From: Acidovorax sp. NB1
Lineage (GTDB): Bacteria > Pseudomonadota > Gammaproteobacteria > Burkholderiales > Burkholderiaceae_C
Reading direction: 5' to 3'
NCBI RefSeq assembly: GCF_005405905.1
Contig: NZ_BJHU01000047.1
Span: forward strand, 1 to 38,665
Length of the DNA: 38,665 nt
Part shown: positions 16,344 to 24,709 of the stretch, piece after piece
Layout of the letters: the number at the start of each line of letters is the position of its first letter
Numbering within the stretch: the stretch's first letter is position 1
Notes under the pieces: model-generated
The model's input: the letters and a program-made list of their open reading frames with translations, nothing else
What the model was told of the DNA's origin: nothing
The model's database searches: none
Position numbers and translations under genes: made by a program

Positions 16344-16465
16344 AGGTCCCTCCTCGGATGCCGCTGGGGTGCGGCTTGTTGTGGTCTTGCCTTTTGCTTG
16401 CGCTTTGTTTGCCCTTCGCTCGCCTTGTGTCAAGGGCGAACGAATTCTAGAAGCGACCTCCTGCC

Positions 16466-16513
16466 GTGACGCACCAGCGCACCCCTCCGTTTTGTCCAGT
16501 GACGCACCAGCGC
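16466..16513. repeat. 15-bp direct repeat in the Sel1 gene's upstream region
   Basis: GTGACGCACCAGCGC occurs at 16466-16480 and 16499-16513, 33 bp apart, about 120-170 bp upstream of the Sel1 gene's start. Operator or slippage duplication are both possible. Apart from this and the dispersed repeat at 16581 the gap 16344-16605 shows nothing I can name. Confidence 0.7.
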
Positions 16514-16580
16514 CACACCAGGAGGTCAGCACGCAGTTTTGGGTAAAAATGGGCTTCTCCGCGCATCCACCATACCCAAA

Positions 16581-16600
16581 TAGCTCCTATTTTCATAGCA
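16581..16600. repeat. Dispersed intergenic repeat TAGC...ATAGC, copy 1
   Basis: TAGCTCCTATTTTCATAGCA is an AT-rich imperfect palindrome just before the small gene at 16606. Related copies lie at 23278, 30365 and 35647, all between genes. Such elements are, from memory, abundant in Comamonadaceae genomes. Confidence 0.55.
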
Positions 16601-16605
16601 AACCT

Positions 16606-16917
16606 ATGTCCCAGCCACCACTTCCTGCCCTCTCCCTCGCCATGCCCGTGCCCACCGGTGACCAGCTCAAGACCGCCCGCACCGCCGCCGGGCTGAGCCA
16701 GGCCCAGGCAGCCGAACTCATGGGCTACCCGCTGCAGACCGGCAGCCGGGGCGGCGTGCAGTCGCGCACCTGGCAGGCGCTGGAGAGCATGGGCGACGAG
16801 CGCAACATGCAGGGCCCGGTGTTTGCGATGTTTCTGCTGCTGACCGGGCAGCACCCCGACTTTGTGCTGGCGGCGCGCCCGACAGGCAGCGGCGGCAGCA
16901 CCGCCACCACCGACTGA
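16606..16917 (+). CDS. Small putative helix-turn-helix protein
   Basis: A 103-residue protein (91 if it starts at ATG 16642). The segment TGDQLKTARTAAGLSQAQAA, then ELMGYPLQ, looks like the first helices of an XRE-type fold. The continuation (GGVQSRTWQALESMGDERNM) differs from standard repressors and ends with a hydrophobic helix (FAMFLLLTGQHPDFVL). The layout recalls short Cro-like proteins whose fold is interrupted by a glycine-rich loop. No good ribosome-binding site helps choose between the two starts. It is divergent from the Sel1 gene and converges with the receptor gene at 17030. Confidence 0.6.
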   Translation: MSQPPLPALSLAMPVPTGDQLKTARTAAGLSQAQAAELMGYPLQTGSRGGVQSRTWQALESMGDERNMQGPVFAMFLLLTGQHPDFVLAARPTGSGGSTATTD

Positions 16918-16941
16918 GCAGCGCACAGGCGCTGACACCAT

Positions 16942-16973
16942 AAAAAAGCGGAACGACCCGAAGGCGGTTCCGC
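16942..16973 (-). terminator. Intrinsic terminator of the minus-strand lactonase/receptor unit
   Basis: On the minus strand the stem GCGGAAC...GTTCCGC (16967-16973 with 16948-16954) is followed by six T (16942-16947). It lies 56 bp after the receptor stop codon at 17030. The plus-strand gene ending at 16917 has no U-run here. Confidence 0.85.
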
Positions 16974-17029
16974 AAAGTCTTCACAGGGAGATAAAAAAGG
17001 ACTGCGCGCGATGGCGTGCAGCTGTGGGG

Positions 17030-18028
17030 TCAATCCACCTTGATATTGGCCGCCTTGATCACCTGGGCCCACTTCTCCACCTCGGCCTTCTGGAAGGCGG
17101 CGATCTGCGTGGTGTTGAGGTCGGCAGGCTCCATGCCAAACCCCTTCAGGCGGTTCTGCATGTCGGGCTGGGCCAGGATCTTGCGGATCTCGTCGTGCAG
17201 GCGCGAGATGATGGGTGCGGGCGTGGACGCGGGCACGAAGACGGCCTGCCACGACTGCACCTGGAAGTCGGCCAGGCCGTTCACGCCCGACTCGGCCACG
17301 GTGGGCACGTCGGGCATCGATGCCAGGCGCTTGGGCGAGGTCACAGCAATGGCGCGCAGCTTGCCGCTCTGGATGTGCGGCGCGGCGACCACGGTGGTGT
17401 CGAACATCATGTCCACCTGGCCGCTGATCACGTCCTGGATGGCCGGGCCGCTGCCCTTGTAGGGGATGTGCGTGAACTTCACGCCCGACTTGTAGGCCAG
17501 CAATTCCACGGCCAGATGCTGCGAGCTGCCGGTGCCGGCGGACGCGGACGACAGGCCACCTTCCTTGCCCTTGGCCGCGGCCAGGACGTCCTTGAGCGTC
17601 TTGTGCGGGCTGTTGGCCGACACCACCAGCACCACGGGGTTGGTGCCGATCAGCGTGACCGGGCTGAAGGACTTGATGGGGTCGTAGCCCAGCTTGGGGT
17701 ACAGGCTGACATTGATGGCATGCGAGCTGACGGTGCCGCCCAGCAGCGTGTAGCCATCGGGCGCCGCGCGTGCGGCGGCTTCCGATCCGATGCTGCCCGC
17801 TGCGCCGCCCTTGTTCTCGACCACCACAGTGGTCCCCAAGGCCGTGCCCAGTTGCTGGCCGATCAGGCGACCCAGCGTGTCGGTAGTGCCGCCTGCGGCA
17901 AAGGGCACCACGTAGCTGATGGTCTTGCCCGTGGGCCAGGTGCCCTGGGCAGCGGCAGGCAGGCCGATGAGGCCCACGGCAGCGGCGAGGGCCGCCGTGT
18001 GGATGAGGTGTCTGCGTCGTTGTTGCAT
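17030..18028 (-). CDS. Bug/TctC-family periplasmic solute-binding receptor
   Basis: A 332-residue protein of the tripartite tricarboxylate transporter receptor family, very abundant in Burkholderiales. It has an N-terminal signal peptide (MQQRRRHLIHTAALAAAVGL, then IGLPAAAQG). Family motifs are ISYVVPFAAGGTTDTLGR, VVENKGGAAGSIGSEAAARA, DGYTLLGG, the HIPYKGSGPAIQDVISGQVD segment and a C-terminal VIKAANIKVD. The start is set by AGGAGA 12 bp upstream; an earlier ATG is not needed. It is the second gene of a minus-strand pair behind the lactonase. Its substrate is probably a sugar acid or organic acid. No tctAB membrane genes are nearby. Confidence 0.92.
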   Translation of the reverse strand: MQQRRRHLIHTAALAAAVGLIGLPAAAQGTWPTGKTISYVVPFAAGGTTDTLGRLIGQQLGTALGTTVVVENKGGAAGSIGSEAAARAAPDGYTLLGGTVSSHAINVSLYPKLGYDPIKSFSPVTLIGTNPVVLVVSANSPHKTLKDVLAAAKGKEGGLSSASAGTGSSQHLAVELLAYKSGVKFTHIPYKGSGPAIQDVISGQVDMMFDTTVVAAPHIQSGKLRAIAVTSPKRLASMPDVPTVAESGVNGLADFQVQSWQAVFVPASTPAPIISRLHDEIRKILAQPDMQNRLKGFGMEPADLNTTQIAAFQKAEVEKWAQVIKAANIKVD

Positions 18029-18124
18029 GGTCAAAAGTCTCCTGGTGTGTAAATAGTGAATGGGGGCGGGAGGAAGGGGCCGCTGTGGCATGGCGACTGG
18101 CGTCCAGTCCGTATCAGTGCAGGT

Positions 18125-19252
18125 TCATGGCAGGTCAACAATCTCGACCCAGTTGGGGTTCTTGCCCGCAGGCAGTCGCGTGGCGGAGCCCGGGACGCCG
18201 GTGGCGGGGTCGATGGGGTGCAGCGCGACGTGGTGCGAATCCTGCCCCGCCGCTATCAGGAAGCGGCCGGACGAATCCACCGCAAAGCCGCGCGGGGTTT
18301 TTTCAGTGGGCACCTGGCCCAGCGGCTGCAACTGGCCGGTGGCCGCATCAACACGGAAGCTGCTCAGCGTGCTGGAGGTGCGTTCGGACGCATAGAGCGT
18401 GCGGCCGTCGGGCGACAGGTGCAGGTCGGCTGCCCAGGGCTTGCCGGCAAAACCTGCGGGCAGCGTCGTGGTGCGCTGCACCGAGCGCAGCGTGCCGCGC
18501 TCCTTGTCGTAGGCCATCACATGCACCGAGGCATCCAGCTCGTTGAGCAGGTACAGGCTGCGCTGGGCCTTGTCCCACACAAAGTGGCGCGGGCCTGATT
18601 TTTCGGGGGTGACGGTGGTCAGCGCAGGCTCGTTGGCCGTGAGCTTGCCAGTCTCGGCATCAAAGCGCCAGGCAGAGAGGTTGTCGCCCCCCAGGCTGGT
18701 GGCCAGCACATGGCGGTTGGCCGCATCGGCATGGATGGCGTGTGCATGGGGCGCCGTGGGGATGAGCTGCTGCACCGCGCCCACCGCCCCATCCTTGCCA
18801 ATGCTGTTGACGGTGATCTTGTGGCCGGGGTACGAGGCCGCAAACAGCCAGCGGCCGGTGGCGTCGGTGTCGATGTTGGCCATGCTGTCGGCCAGCGGGG
18901 CCTCGCCCAGCTTGCGCAGCTTGCCGCTGGCCGGGTCGATGGCCAGGCTCACCACCCGAAACGGCTGCGAGCGCAGCGCCACATACAACACCTTCTTGTC
19001 CGGGCTCACGGCCATGGGCATGGCCATGCCACCCAGCGCCGTGGTGTCCACCGGCTTCAGGGCGCCCGCGCTACGGTCCAGCTCGAACACCGACACATCC
19101 TGGCTGTCGGCGTTGGACACATAGACCCAGGTGGCTGCCCCGGCGCTGGGTGCAGCCAGCGCCGCCGCCAGGGCCAAGGGGGCCAGCAGCGCCAGGCGTT
19201 CTGGTCGTGCGAGGTGCCCGGTGCGTGGGCAGGAGCGATGTACAACGGTCAT
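18125..19252 (-). CDS. Secreted lactonase-family beta-propeller protein (6-phosphogluconolactonase-like fold)
   Basis: A 375-residue protein. A signal peptide with a positively charged start and LALLAPLALAAALAAPSAGA ends near residue 40. Next come repeated blades: WVYVSNADSQDVSVFEL, MAVSPDKKVLYVAL, ADLHLSPDGRTLYASERTSS and TPRGFAVDSSGRFLIAAGQD. GPRHFVW and the NPNWVEI ending are typical of YbhE/Pgl-type lactonases. Export to the periplasm is unusual for cytosolic Pgl but fits hydrolysis of sugar-acid lactones before uptake by the adjacent receptor. The start with GAAGG upstream is preferred over an earlier in-frame ATG 114 bp upstream. Confidence 0.85.
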   Translation of the reverse strand: MTVVHRSCPRTGHLARPERLALLAPLALAAALAAPSAGAATWVYVSNADSQDVSVFELDRSAGALKPVDTTALGGMAMPMAVSPDKKVLYVALRSQPFRVVSLAIDPASGKLRKLGEAPLADSMANIDTDATGRWLFAASYPGHKITVNSIGKDGAVGAVQQLIPTAPHAHAIHADAANRHVLATSLGGDNLSAWRFDAETGKLTANEPALTTVTPEKSGPRHFVWDKAQRSLYLLNELDASVHVMAYDKERGTLRSVQRTTTLPAGFAGKPWAADLHLSPDGRTLYASERTSSTLSSFRVDAATGQLQPLGQVPTEKTPRGFAVDSSGRFLIAAGQDSHHVALHPIDPATGVPGSATRLPAGKNPNWVEIVDLP

Positions 19253-19390
19253 GCGGTTTCCCTTCTTCTGGTGGGGCAATGCCTGCGGGCCGGGGGCCCC
19301 AGACATGCGATGTCTCGGTGTGGGGTGGTGTGCCCTTGGTGCAGGCCGGTGGCCCTTCCGACCCAAGGCCAGAGGCTTTCGAGTCCCATT

Positions 19391-19412
19391 TGTTATATGT
19401 CGTCATACAACA
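19391..19412. promoter_or_regulatory. Candidate operator in the divergent sugar-acid promoter region
   Basis: TGTTATATG-TCGT-CATACAACA is an inverted repeat with one mismatch per arm. Its other strand contains ATGACGACA, which recurs at 19592-19600 before the receptor gene at 19645. A GntR/FadR-type regulator is plausible, but none is in the window. The remaining part of the 392-bp gap (19253-19644) shows no gene. Confidence 0.5.
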
Positions 19413-19644
19413 TAAAGGCAATTGTGGATCCAACTGGCTTGAATCCAGTAAAGGGATTACCCGCAGTTTTTGTGAGCGCCTGATGCTCTGTTTCAAAGGC
19501 AATCCACGCCTGACACGGCCTCGAAAGATCAGTAGTTACCCTGATTTTTGGGCAGATTCGGCTTCTTTTCTTCTATGCCGGTTGTCTTTTGATGACGACA
19601 GTTGTACGATGACTAACAACAACCTGAACCAACGGAGACATTCC

Positions 19645-20616
19645 ATGACCCTGAACCGCCGCGCCGTCCTCCTGGCCTGCACCGCCGCACTGGCTGCCGC
19701 CTCTGCCACCGCCCAGACGGCCGACTGGCCCGCCAAGACCCTGCGCATCGTGGTGCCCTACCCGCCCGGCGGCAGCTCGGACATCATTGCGCGCTCCATC
19801 AGCCAGGTGCTGTCCGAATCGCTCAAGCAAAGCGTGATCGTCGAGAACAAGCCCGGCGCCAACGGCAACCTGGGCGCGGACTTCGTGGCCAAGGCCGATC
19901 CGGACGGCTACACCATGCTGCTGTGCGATGTGGGCGCGCTGGCCATCAGCCCATCGGTCTACACCAAACTGTCGTTCGACCCCTCCAAGGACCTGCGTGG
20001 CGTGACCATGCTGGCCTACTCCCCGCACCTGCTGGTGGTGCACCCCTCGGTGCCGGTCAACAACCTCAAGGAGCTGATCGCCTACTCCAAGAAGAACGAC
20101 CTGAACTTTGCCGTGACGGCCACGGGCAGCGCACCCCACCTGGCCGGTGTGGCGCTGGAGCGCGCCAGCGGCGCACGCTGGCAGTACATCCCCTACAAGG
20201 GCGGCGTGACCGCCATCCAGGACACCGTGGCGGGCCAGACCCAGGTGCTGATGAACGGCATGCTGGCCACCCTGCCCCAGGTGCAGAACGGCAAGCTCAA
20301 GGTGCTGGGCGTGTCCAAGTCCACCCGCATGCCGCTGATCGGCAACGTGCCCACCATTGCCGAGCAAGGCGTGACCGGCTACGAATCCGGCACCTGGCAA
20401 GGTGTGCTGCTGCCACGCGGCACGCCCGAGGCCGTGGTGCAAAAGCTCAACAAGGCCCTCATCACCGCCATCCGCGCGCCCGAGATCCGCTCACGCCTCG
20501 CAGGCCAGGGCGCCGAGGTGGTGACCATGACCCCCACCGAGCAAGACCAGTTCTTCGCCAAGGAACGCGCACGCTGGGCCAGCGTGGTGACAGCCGCCAA
20601 CATCAAGCTCGACTGA
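19645..20616 (+). CDS. Bug/TctC-family periplasmic receptor in the kdgD operon
   Basis: A 323-residue protein starting [20 protein letters not shown], a signal peptide. Motifs are [65 protein letters not shown] and the terminal TAANIKLD. An ACGGAG element precedes the start. Its stop lies 44 bp before kdgD, so the bound ligand is probably an aldarate (glucarate or galactarate) or a related uronate; this is inferred from the neighbour. It shares the fold of, but is not close to, the receptor at 17030. Membrane partners must be encoded elsewhere. Confidence 0.92.
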   Translation: MTLNRRAVLLACTAALAAASATAQTADWPAKTLRIVVPYPPGGSSDIIARSISQVLSESLKQSVIVENKPGANGNLGADFVAKADPDGYTMLLCDVGALAISPSVYTKLSFDPSKDLRGVTMLAYSPHLLVVHPSVPVNNLKELIAYSKKNDLNFAVTATGSAPHLAGVALERASGARWQYIPYKGGVTAIQDTVAGQTQVLMNGMLATLPQVQNGKLKVLGVSKSTRMPLIGNVPTIAEQGVTGYESGTWQGVLLPRGTPEAVVQKLNKALITAIRAPEIRSRLAGQGAEVVTMTPTEQDQFFAKERARWASVVTAANIKLD

Positions 20617-20660
20617 TTCTTCGCGCCACCCTCTTTTTCTTCTCATCGCCCCGCACTGAC

Positions 20661-21572
20661 ATGACCCCCCAAGACCTCAAAACCATCATGGGCTCCGGCC
20701 TGCTGTCCTTTCCGATCACGGACTTCGACGAGCAGGGCAACTTCCGCCCCAAGTCTTACATCGAGCGCCTGGAGTGGCTCGCCCCCTACGGTGCCAGCGC
20801 CCTGTTTGCCGCCGGTGGCACGGGTGAGTACTTCTCCCTGTCGGGCCCCGAGTACAGCGAAGTCATCAAGACGGCCGTGGACACCTGCCGGGGCAAGGTG
20901 CCCATCATTGCCGGTGCCGGTGGCCCCACCCGCACGGCCATTGCCCATGCGCAAGAGGCCGAGCGCCTGGGCGCCCACGGCATCCTGCTGCTGCCCCACT
21001 ACCTCACCGAGGCCGGGCAGGAGGGCCTGATCGAGCATGTGGCCCAGGTGTGCAACAGCGTGAAGTTCGGTGTGATCGTCTACAACCGCGACCGCACCAA
21101 GCTCACGGCCGACTCTTTGGCCATCCTGGCCGAGCGTTGCCCCAACCTGATCGGCTTCAAGGACGGTGTGGGCAACATCGAGACCATGTCCTCCATCTAC
21201 ATGAAGATGGGTGACCGTTTCTCGTACCTGGGCGGCCTGCCCACGGCCGAGGTGTATGCGGCGGCGTACAAGGCACTCGGTACGCCGGTGTATTCGTCGG
21301 CGGTGTTCAACTTCATCCCGAAGACGGCCATGGAGTTCTACAAGGCAGTGGCAGCGGACGACACGGCCACGCAGCACCGGCTGCTCAAGGAGTTCTTCAT
21401 GCCGTACCTGGCCATCCGCAACCGGGTGGAGGGCTATGGCGTGTCCATCATCAAGGCGGGTGCACGCATCGTGGGCCATGACGGCGGGCCGGTGCGCGCG
21501 CCGCTGGTGGACTTGAAGCCCAGCGAGATGGAAGAGCTGGCCGCGCTGATCCAGAAGCTCGGCCCGCAGTAA
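20661..21572 (+). CDS. kdgD: 5-dehydro-4-deoxyglucarate dehydratase
   Basis: Converts 5-keto-4-deoxy-D-glucarate to 2,5-dioxopentanoate (alpha-ketoglutarate semialdehyde) with loss of water and CO2 in aldarate catabolism. A 303-residue member of the dihydrodipicolinate synthase/NAL family. It shows [10 protein letters not shown] near the active site, the catalytic Tyr in [12 protein letters not shown], the Schiff-base Lys in [14 protein letters not shown], and the typical Kdg-type end [16 protein letters not shown]. It is downstream of a Bug receptor and followed by a strong terminator. The alternative, a generic dihydrodipicolinate-synthase-like enzyme, is less likely given the [10 protein letters not shown] start. 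Confidence 0.93.
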   Translation: MTPQDLKTIMGSGLLSFPITDFDEQGNFRPKSYIERLEWLAPYGASALFAAGGTGEYFSLSGPEYSEVIKTAVDTCRGKVPIIAGAGGPTRTAIAHAQEAERLGAHGILLLPHYLTEAGQEGLIEHVAQVCNSVKFGVIVYNRDRTKLTADSLAILAERCPNLIGFKDGVGNIETMSSIYMKMGDRFSYLGGLPTAEVYAAAYKALGTPVYSSAVFNFIPKTAMEFYKAVAADDTATQHRLLKEFFMPYLAIRNRVEGYGVSIIKAGARIVGHDGGPVRAPLVDLKPSEMEELAALIQKLGPQ

Positions 21573-21587
21573 CAACCGGCTGCCGCA

Positions 21588-21615
21588 GGGCCTGGTGTTC
21601 CAGGCCCTCTTTTTT
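21588..21615 (+). terminator. Intrinsic terminator after kdgD
   Basis: The stem GGGCCTGG-TGTT-CCAGGCCC is followed by TCTTTTTT. It lies 16 bp after the kdgD stop and separates the receptor-kdgD pair from the next gene. Confidence 0.92.
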
Positions 21616-21719
21616 GCTCCCAGTGAAAACCAACACCCCGGGCCCGGCCGTGCACAGGCCCGGGGGCAGTCGTGGCACGCCCATCCCCAAAACCCAACAC
21701 AACAACGGAGACAGACAAG

Positions 21720-22184
21720 ATGTTCAAGCAAATCGTTCTCGCCGCAGCAACCGCCGTCACCATTGCCACGCTGGCAGGCTGCGCCGCCAATGCACAGGCG
21801 CCCGCTTCCTCGGCATCGGCCGAACAGGCGGTGGCTGCGGCCGCAGAAAAACTGCGCGTGGCCATGATCGACCCCACGCCCACCGCGCTGTCTGCCCTGG
21901 TCGCCGACGACCTGAGCTACGGCCATTCGGGTGGCCGCGTGGACACCAAGGACAGCTTCATCGGCGACCTCGTGGCGGGCAAGTCCGACTTCGTGACCAT
22001 CGCCATCACCGACCAATCCATCAAGGTCGTGGGCAGCTCTGCCATCGTGCGCCACACCCTCACGGCCGACACCAACGACTCGGGCAAGCCCGGCAAGGTG
22101 CAGATCAAGATCCTGGGTGTGTGGCAACAGCAAGGCGGCCAGTGGAAGCTGCTGGCCCGCCAGGCCGTGCGAACGGCGGCATGA
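21720..22184 (+). CDS. SnoaL/NTF2-like (DUF4440-type) lipoprotein
   Basis: A 154-residue protein. The lipoprotein signal MFKQIVLAAATAVTIATLAGC has its Cys at residue 21. The rest is a cone-shaped NTF2-like domain, with LRVAMIDPTPTALSALVADD, LSYGHSGGRVDTKDSFI, VVGSSAIVRHTL and the ending WQQQGGQWKLLARQA that marks the DUF4440/SnoaL superfamily. The GHSGG(R/K)-type motif resembles secreted members with an unknown substrate. It sits after the kdgD terminator and 73 bp before the dehydrogenase. A periplasmic small-molecule-binding or isomerase role is possible; none is shown. Confidence 0.8.
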   Translation: MFKQIVLAAATAVTIATLAGCAANAQAPASSASAEQAVAAAAEKLRVAMIDPTPTALSALVADDLSYGHSGGRVDTKDSFIGDLVAGKSDFVTIAITDQSIKVVGSSAIVRHTLTADTNDSGKPGKVQIKILGVWQQQGGQWKLLARQAVRTAA

Positions 22185-22257
22185 TGTAGCCAGCAGGGCC
22201 GCCGCGCGCGGCCCTTTGTTTTGATACCGCCGCACCCCGAAATCCATCACAGCCCCC

Positions 22258-23226
22258 ATGACCACCACCTCCCAGCCCCGCATCCTGCAAATCGGCCGCC
22301 TGCCTTTGCCCGCCCTTGAAGCCGAACTCGCCGCCCGCTACAGCGTGGCCTGCCTGGCCGACCAGGCCGACCCAGCGGGTTTTCTGGCGGCGCACGGTGC
22401 GGAATTCACCGGGGTGGTGACCACCGCAGCCATTGGCCTGAAGGGTGAGGTCATTGCGGCCCTGCCACGCCTTCAGGTCATCAGCAGCTTTGGCGTGGGC
22501 TTCGACGCGCTGGACATCGATGCAGCCAAGGCGCGCGAAGTGCAGGTGGGCTACACACCCGGCGTGCTCAACGACTGCGTTGCCGACATGGCGTTTGCGC
22601 TGATGCTGGATGTGTCGCGCGGCATTGCCGCCAGCGACCGTTTTGTGCGCCAGGGCCAATGGCCGAAGGCCCGGTTTACGCTGGGCACGCAGGTGTCGGG
22701 CAAGCGCCTGGGCATCGTGGGCATGGGCCGCATCGGCCAGGCCGTGGCCGAGCGCGCGGCGGGCTTCCGCATGGAGGTGGGCTACCACAACCGCCGCCCG
22801 GCCGAGGGTTGCGCCCTCTCCTACTTCGAGTCGCTGACCGCCCTCGCGCAATGGGCCGACTACCTGGTGCTGACGGTGGCGGGCGGCGCGGGCACGCGCC
22901 ACCTGGTCAACCGCGAGGTGCTGGCCGCCCTGGGGCCAAACGGCTACCTCATCAACGTGGCGCGTGGCAGCGTGGTGGATGAGGCGGCGCTGATCGACGC
23001 GCTGGCCGAACGCCGCATCGCCGGGGCGGGCCTGGATGTGTTCGACAACGAACCCCATGTGCCCGCCGCGCTGATGGCGCTGGACAACGTGGTGCTCACC
23101 CCCCACACCGCCAGCGCCACCCACGAAACCCGCCGCGCCATGGCCGACCTGGTGCTGGAGAACCTGCATGCGTTCTACACCTCGGGCGCAGTGCGGGTGC
23201 CCGTGCCAGGCACGGTGGCTGGCTGA
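22258..23226 (+). CDS. D-2-hydroxyacid dehydrogenase (glyoxylate/hydroxypyruvate reductase type)
   Basis: A 322-residue cytosolic NAD(P)H-dependent oxidoreductase. Motifs are SSFGVGFDALDIDAAKARE, the Rossmann GMGRIGQAVAERA, the Arg in INVARGSVVDEAAL, the Glu in DVFDNEPHVP and the catalytic His in LTPHTASATHETR. The HNRRP after the Rossmann strand (Arg instead of the Asp seen in NAD-specific enzymes) suggests preference for NADPH. With kdgD upstream it probably reduces a small 2-ketoacid such as glyoxylate, hydroxypyruvate or tartronate semialdehyde. The substrate is not fixed by the sequence. Confidence 0.88.
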   Translation: MTTTSQPRILQIGRLPLPALEAELAARYSVACLADQADPAGFLAAHGAEFTGVVTTAAIGLKGEVIAALPRLQVISSFGVGFDALDIDAAKAREVQVGYTPGVLNDCVADMAFALMLDVSRGIAASDRFVRQGQWPKARFTLGTQVSGKRLGIVGMGRIGQAVAERAAGFRMEVGYHNRRPAEGCALSYFESLTALAQWADYLVLTVAGGAGTRHLVNREVLAALGPNGYLINVARGSVVDEAALIDALAERRIAGAGLDVFDNEPHVPAALMALDNVVLTPHTASATHETRRAMADLVLENLHAFYTSGAVRVPVPGTVAG

Positions 23227-23277
23227 TCATTGATTTTTTCAAGCTTTTTTGGCCGCTTGCGCGCGTCCATCATGCCT

Positions 23278-23300
23278 GAATAGCTATCAAATAAATAGCC
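23278..23300. repeat. Dispersed intergenic repeat TAGC...ATAGC, copy 2
   Basis: TAGCTATCAAATAAATAGCC, preceded by GAA, lies between the dehydrogenase and the convergent LysR gene. It is the second of four related AT-rich palindromic elements in the window. Confidence 0.55.
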
Positions 23301-23337
23301 TCAGGCGAGGCACCCAGGCGCCCTGCCCCACCAGGCC

Positions 23338-24204
23338 TCACACCCGCCCCGCAAACACCTCCGGCCCCAGGCGGGGCTTGCGCGCCTTGCGCTCGAACAG
23401 CCACATGCCATACAGCGGCAGCGCCTCGGCCAATTGCAGCGGGGCGACCTGCTCTGCCGCAGCCCCCAGCAGCGCGGGGTGTGGCACCACCGCCAGCAGG
23501 TCGGAGCCCACCACCAGGTTCAGCAGGCTGGCAAAGTCCGGGCAGCGAACAGCCATGCGCGGTGCGGACATGCGCCGCACGCGGTGTGCCTCGGTCAATA
23601 CGTCCACCGGGCCACTCACGCTGGGGCCCACACAGCCCCAGCCGGCGCCTTGCAAATCGGCCAGTGACCGGGCCTGCGCCAGCGGGTGGCGCCGCCGTGC
23701 ATAAATTTGCGGCTGCAGCTCGTACAAGCGCCACTGCACTACATCCGGGTGGGCAAACTTGCGCGGCCGGGGCGCAATCACGGCGTCGAAACTGCCATGC
23801 AGCAGGCCCGTCAGCAGGCTCCCCTCGTCGGTGGTGGTCATCTCCAGTGAACGCTGGGGCTGCGGCAGACACCAGGTCTCGTACAGCAGCGGCCCACAGA
23901 CCAGCGCGGCGGACGCCGTGAGCCCCACGCGCAACCGCTTGGGGTCCACGGCGGCCCGGCGGGCCTGCGGCAAGGCGTCGATGCGCTGGGCCAGCGGCGC
24001 GCCTTCGGCCACCACGCGCCGGGCCAGGTCGGTGGGCACATAACGGCGTCCGTCCCGCACCAGCAGCGGCGCATCAAACTGGGCCTGCAGCGCCTTCATG
24101 CCCTGGCTGATGGCGGGCTGCGACACCCCGCAGGCCTGCGCTGCACGTGCAAACGAGCCCTGGTCGATGACGGATTGGAGGTAACGCAGGTAGCGCAGAT
24201 ACAT
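23338..24204 (-). CDS. LysR-family transcriptional regulator
   Basis: A 288-residue protein. The N-terminal helix-turn-helix (RYLQSVIDQGSFARAAQACG, then VSQPAISQGMKALQAQF) is followed by the linker helix and the two-part effector-binding domain (LRVGLTASAALVCGPLLYET; DAVIAPRPRKF; GCVGPSVSGPV). It is divergent from the SnoaL-like gene at 24298 and convergent with the dehydrogenase. LysR proteins usually control the divergent neighbour, so the SnoaL-like gene is the best target candidate. The co-inducer is unknown. Confidence 0.9.
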   Translation of the reverse strand: MYLRYLRYLQSVIDQGSFARAAQACGVSQPAISQGMKALQAQFDAPLLVRDGRRYVPTDLARRVVAEGAPLAQRIDALPQARRAAVDPKRLRVGLTASAALVCGPLLYETWCLPQPQRSLEMTTTDEGSLLTGLLHGSFDAVIAPRPRKFAHPDVVQWRLYELQPQIYARRRHPLAQARSLADLQGAGWGCVGPSVSGPVDVLTEAHRVRRMSAPRMAVRCPDFASLLNLVVGSDLLAVVPHPALLGAAAEQVAPLQLAEALPLYGMWLFERKARKPRLGPEVFAGRV

Positions 24205-24297
24205 AAGCAGCTTTTATGTATAGAGCGCCATTGTCTCTTGCTGCAGTCCCGTTGCGCGGCGAAGCTCGGGGCATCTTTCACTTACCGGGTTCTGTTC

Positions 24298-24708
24298 ATG
24301 ACCATGACCACGCCACTCGACACCGTCCGCACTTACCTTGCCCACCTGCACGCCAGCCACACCGACGGGCTGATTGCCTGTTTTGAAGACGATGGCGTAG
24401 TGCATTCGCCCTTTCTGGGCACCATGCGTGCGAGCGACTTTTTCCAAAAGCTCGCCCAGGCCTCCAGCGGCAGCGTGATTACGGTGCTGGATCTGTTCGT
24501 CTCCGCCCAACCAGAAAGCAGCAGCGCCGTGCGGGCCGCCGCCTACTTCCGCTACGACTGGACCTTGAACGACGGCCGCGAGGTGACCTTCACCTGCGTG
24601 GATGTGTTCACGTTCGACGCGGGCAGCACCCGCATCCGGGATATGAACATCGTCTACGACACCCACCCGCTGCGCGAAGAGGTGGGTGACAAGTACGCGC
24701 CCGACTAG
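24298..24708 (+). CDS. SnoaL/NTF2-like protein (nuclear transport factor 2 family)
   Basis: A 136-residue cytosolic protein with MTTPLDTVRTYLAHLHASHT, DGLIACFEDDGVVHSPFLG, the strand-rich core (SSAVRAAAYFRYDWTLNDGR) and TRIRDMNIVYDTHPLREEVG, the usual SnoaL-like ending. ATG 24298 or 24304 are possible starts. It is divergent from the LysR gene, and its stop lies 1 bp before the metR stop on the other strand. Possible roles are a small isomerase, cyclase or binding protein; the family is too broad to choose. Confidence 0.8.
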   Translation: MTMTTPLDTVRTYLAHLHASHTDGLIACFEDDGVVHSPFLGTMRASDFFQKLAQASSGSVITVLDLFVSAQPESSSAVRAAAYFRYDWTLNDGREVTFTCVDVFTFDAGSTRIRDMNIVYDTHPLREEVGDKYAPD

Positions 24709-24709
24709 G

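Noticed and set aside
15051..16469. 472-residue plus-strand frame opposite the Sel1 gene
   Set aside because: Composition is His/Gly/Leu/Arg-rich with no motif. The minus strand has Sel1 repeats, a good ribosome-binding site and membrane helices.
19923..20660. Long in-frame extension upstream of kdgD
   Set aside because: It is an out-of-frame reading of the Bug receptor gene with Arg/His/Pro-rich low-quality composition; kdgD starts at 20661 with the conserved [18 protein letters not shown].
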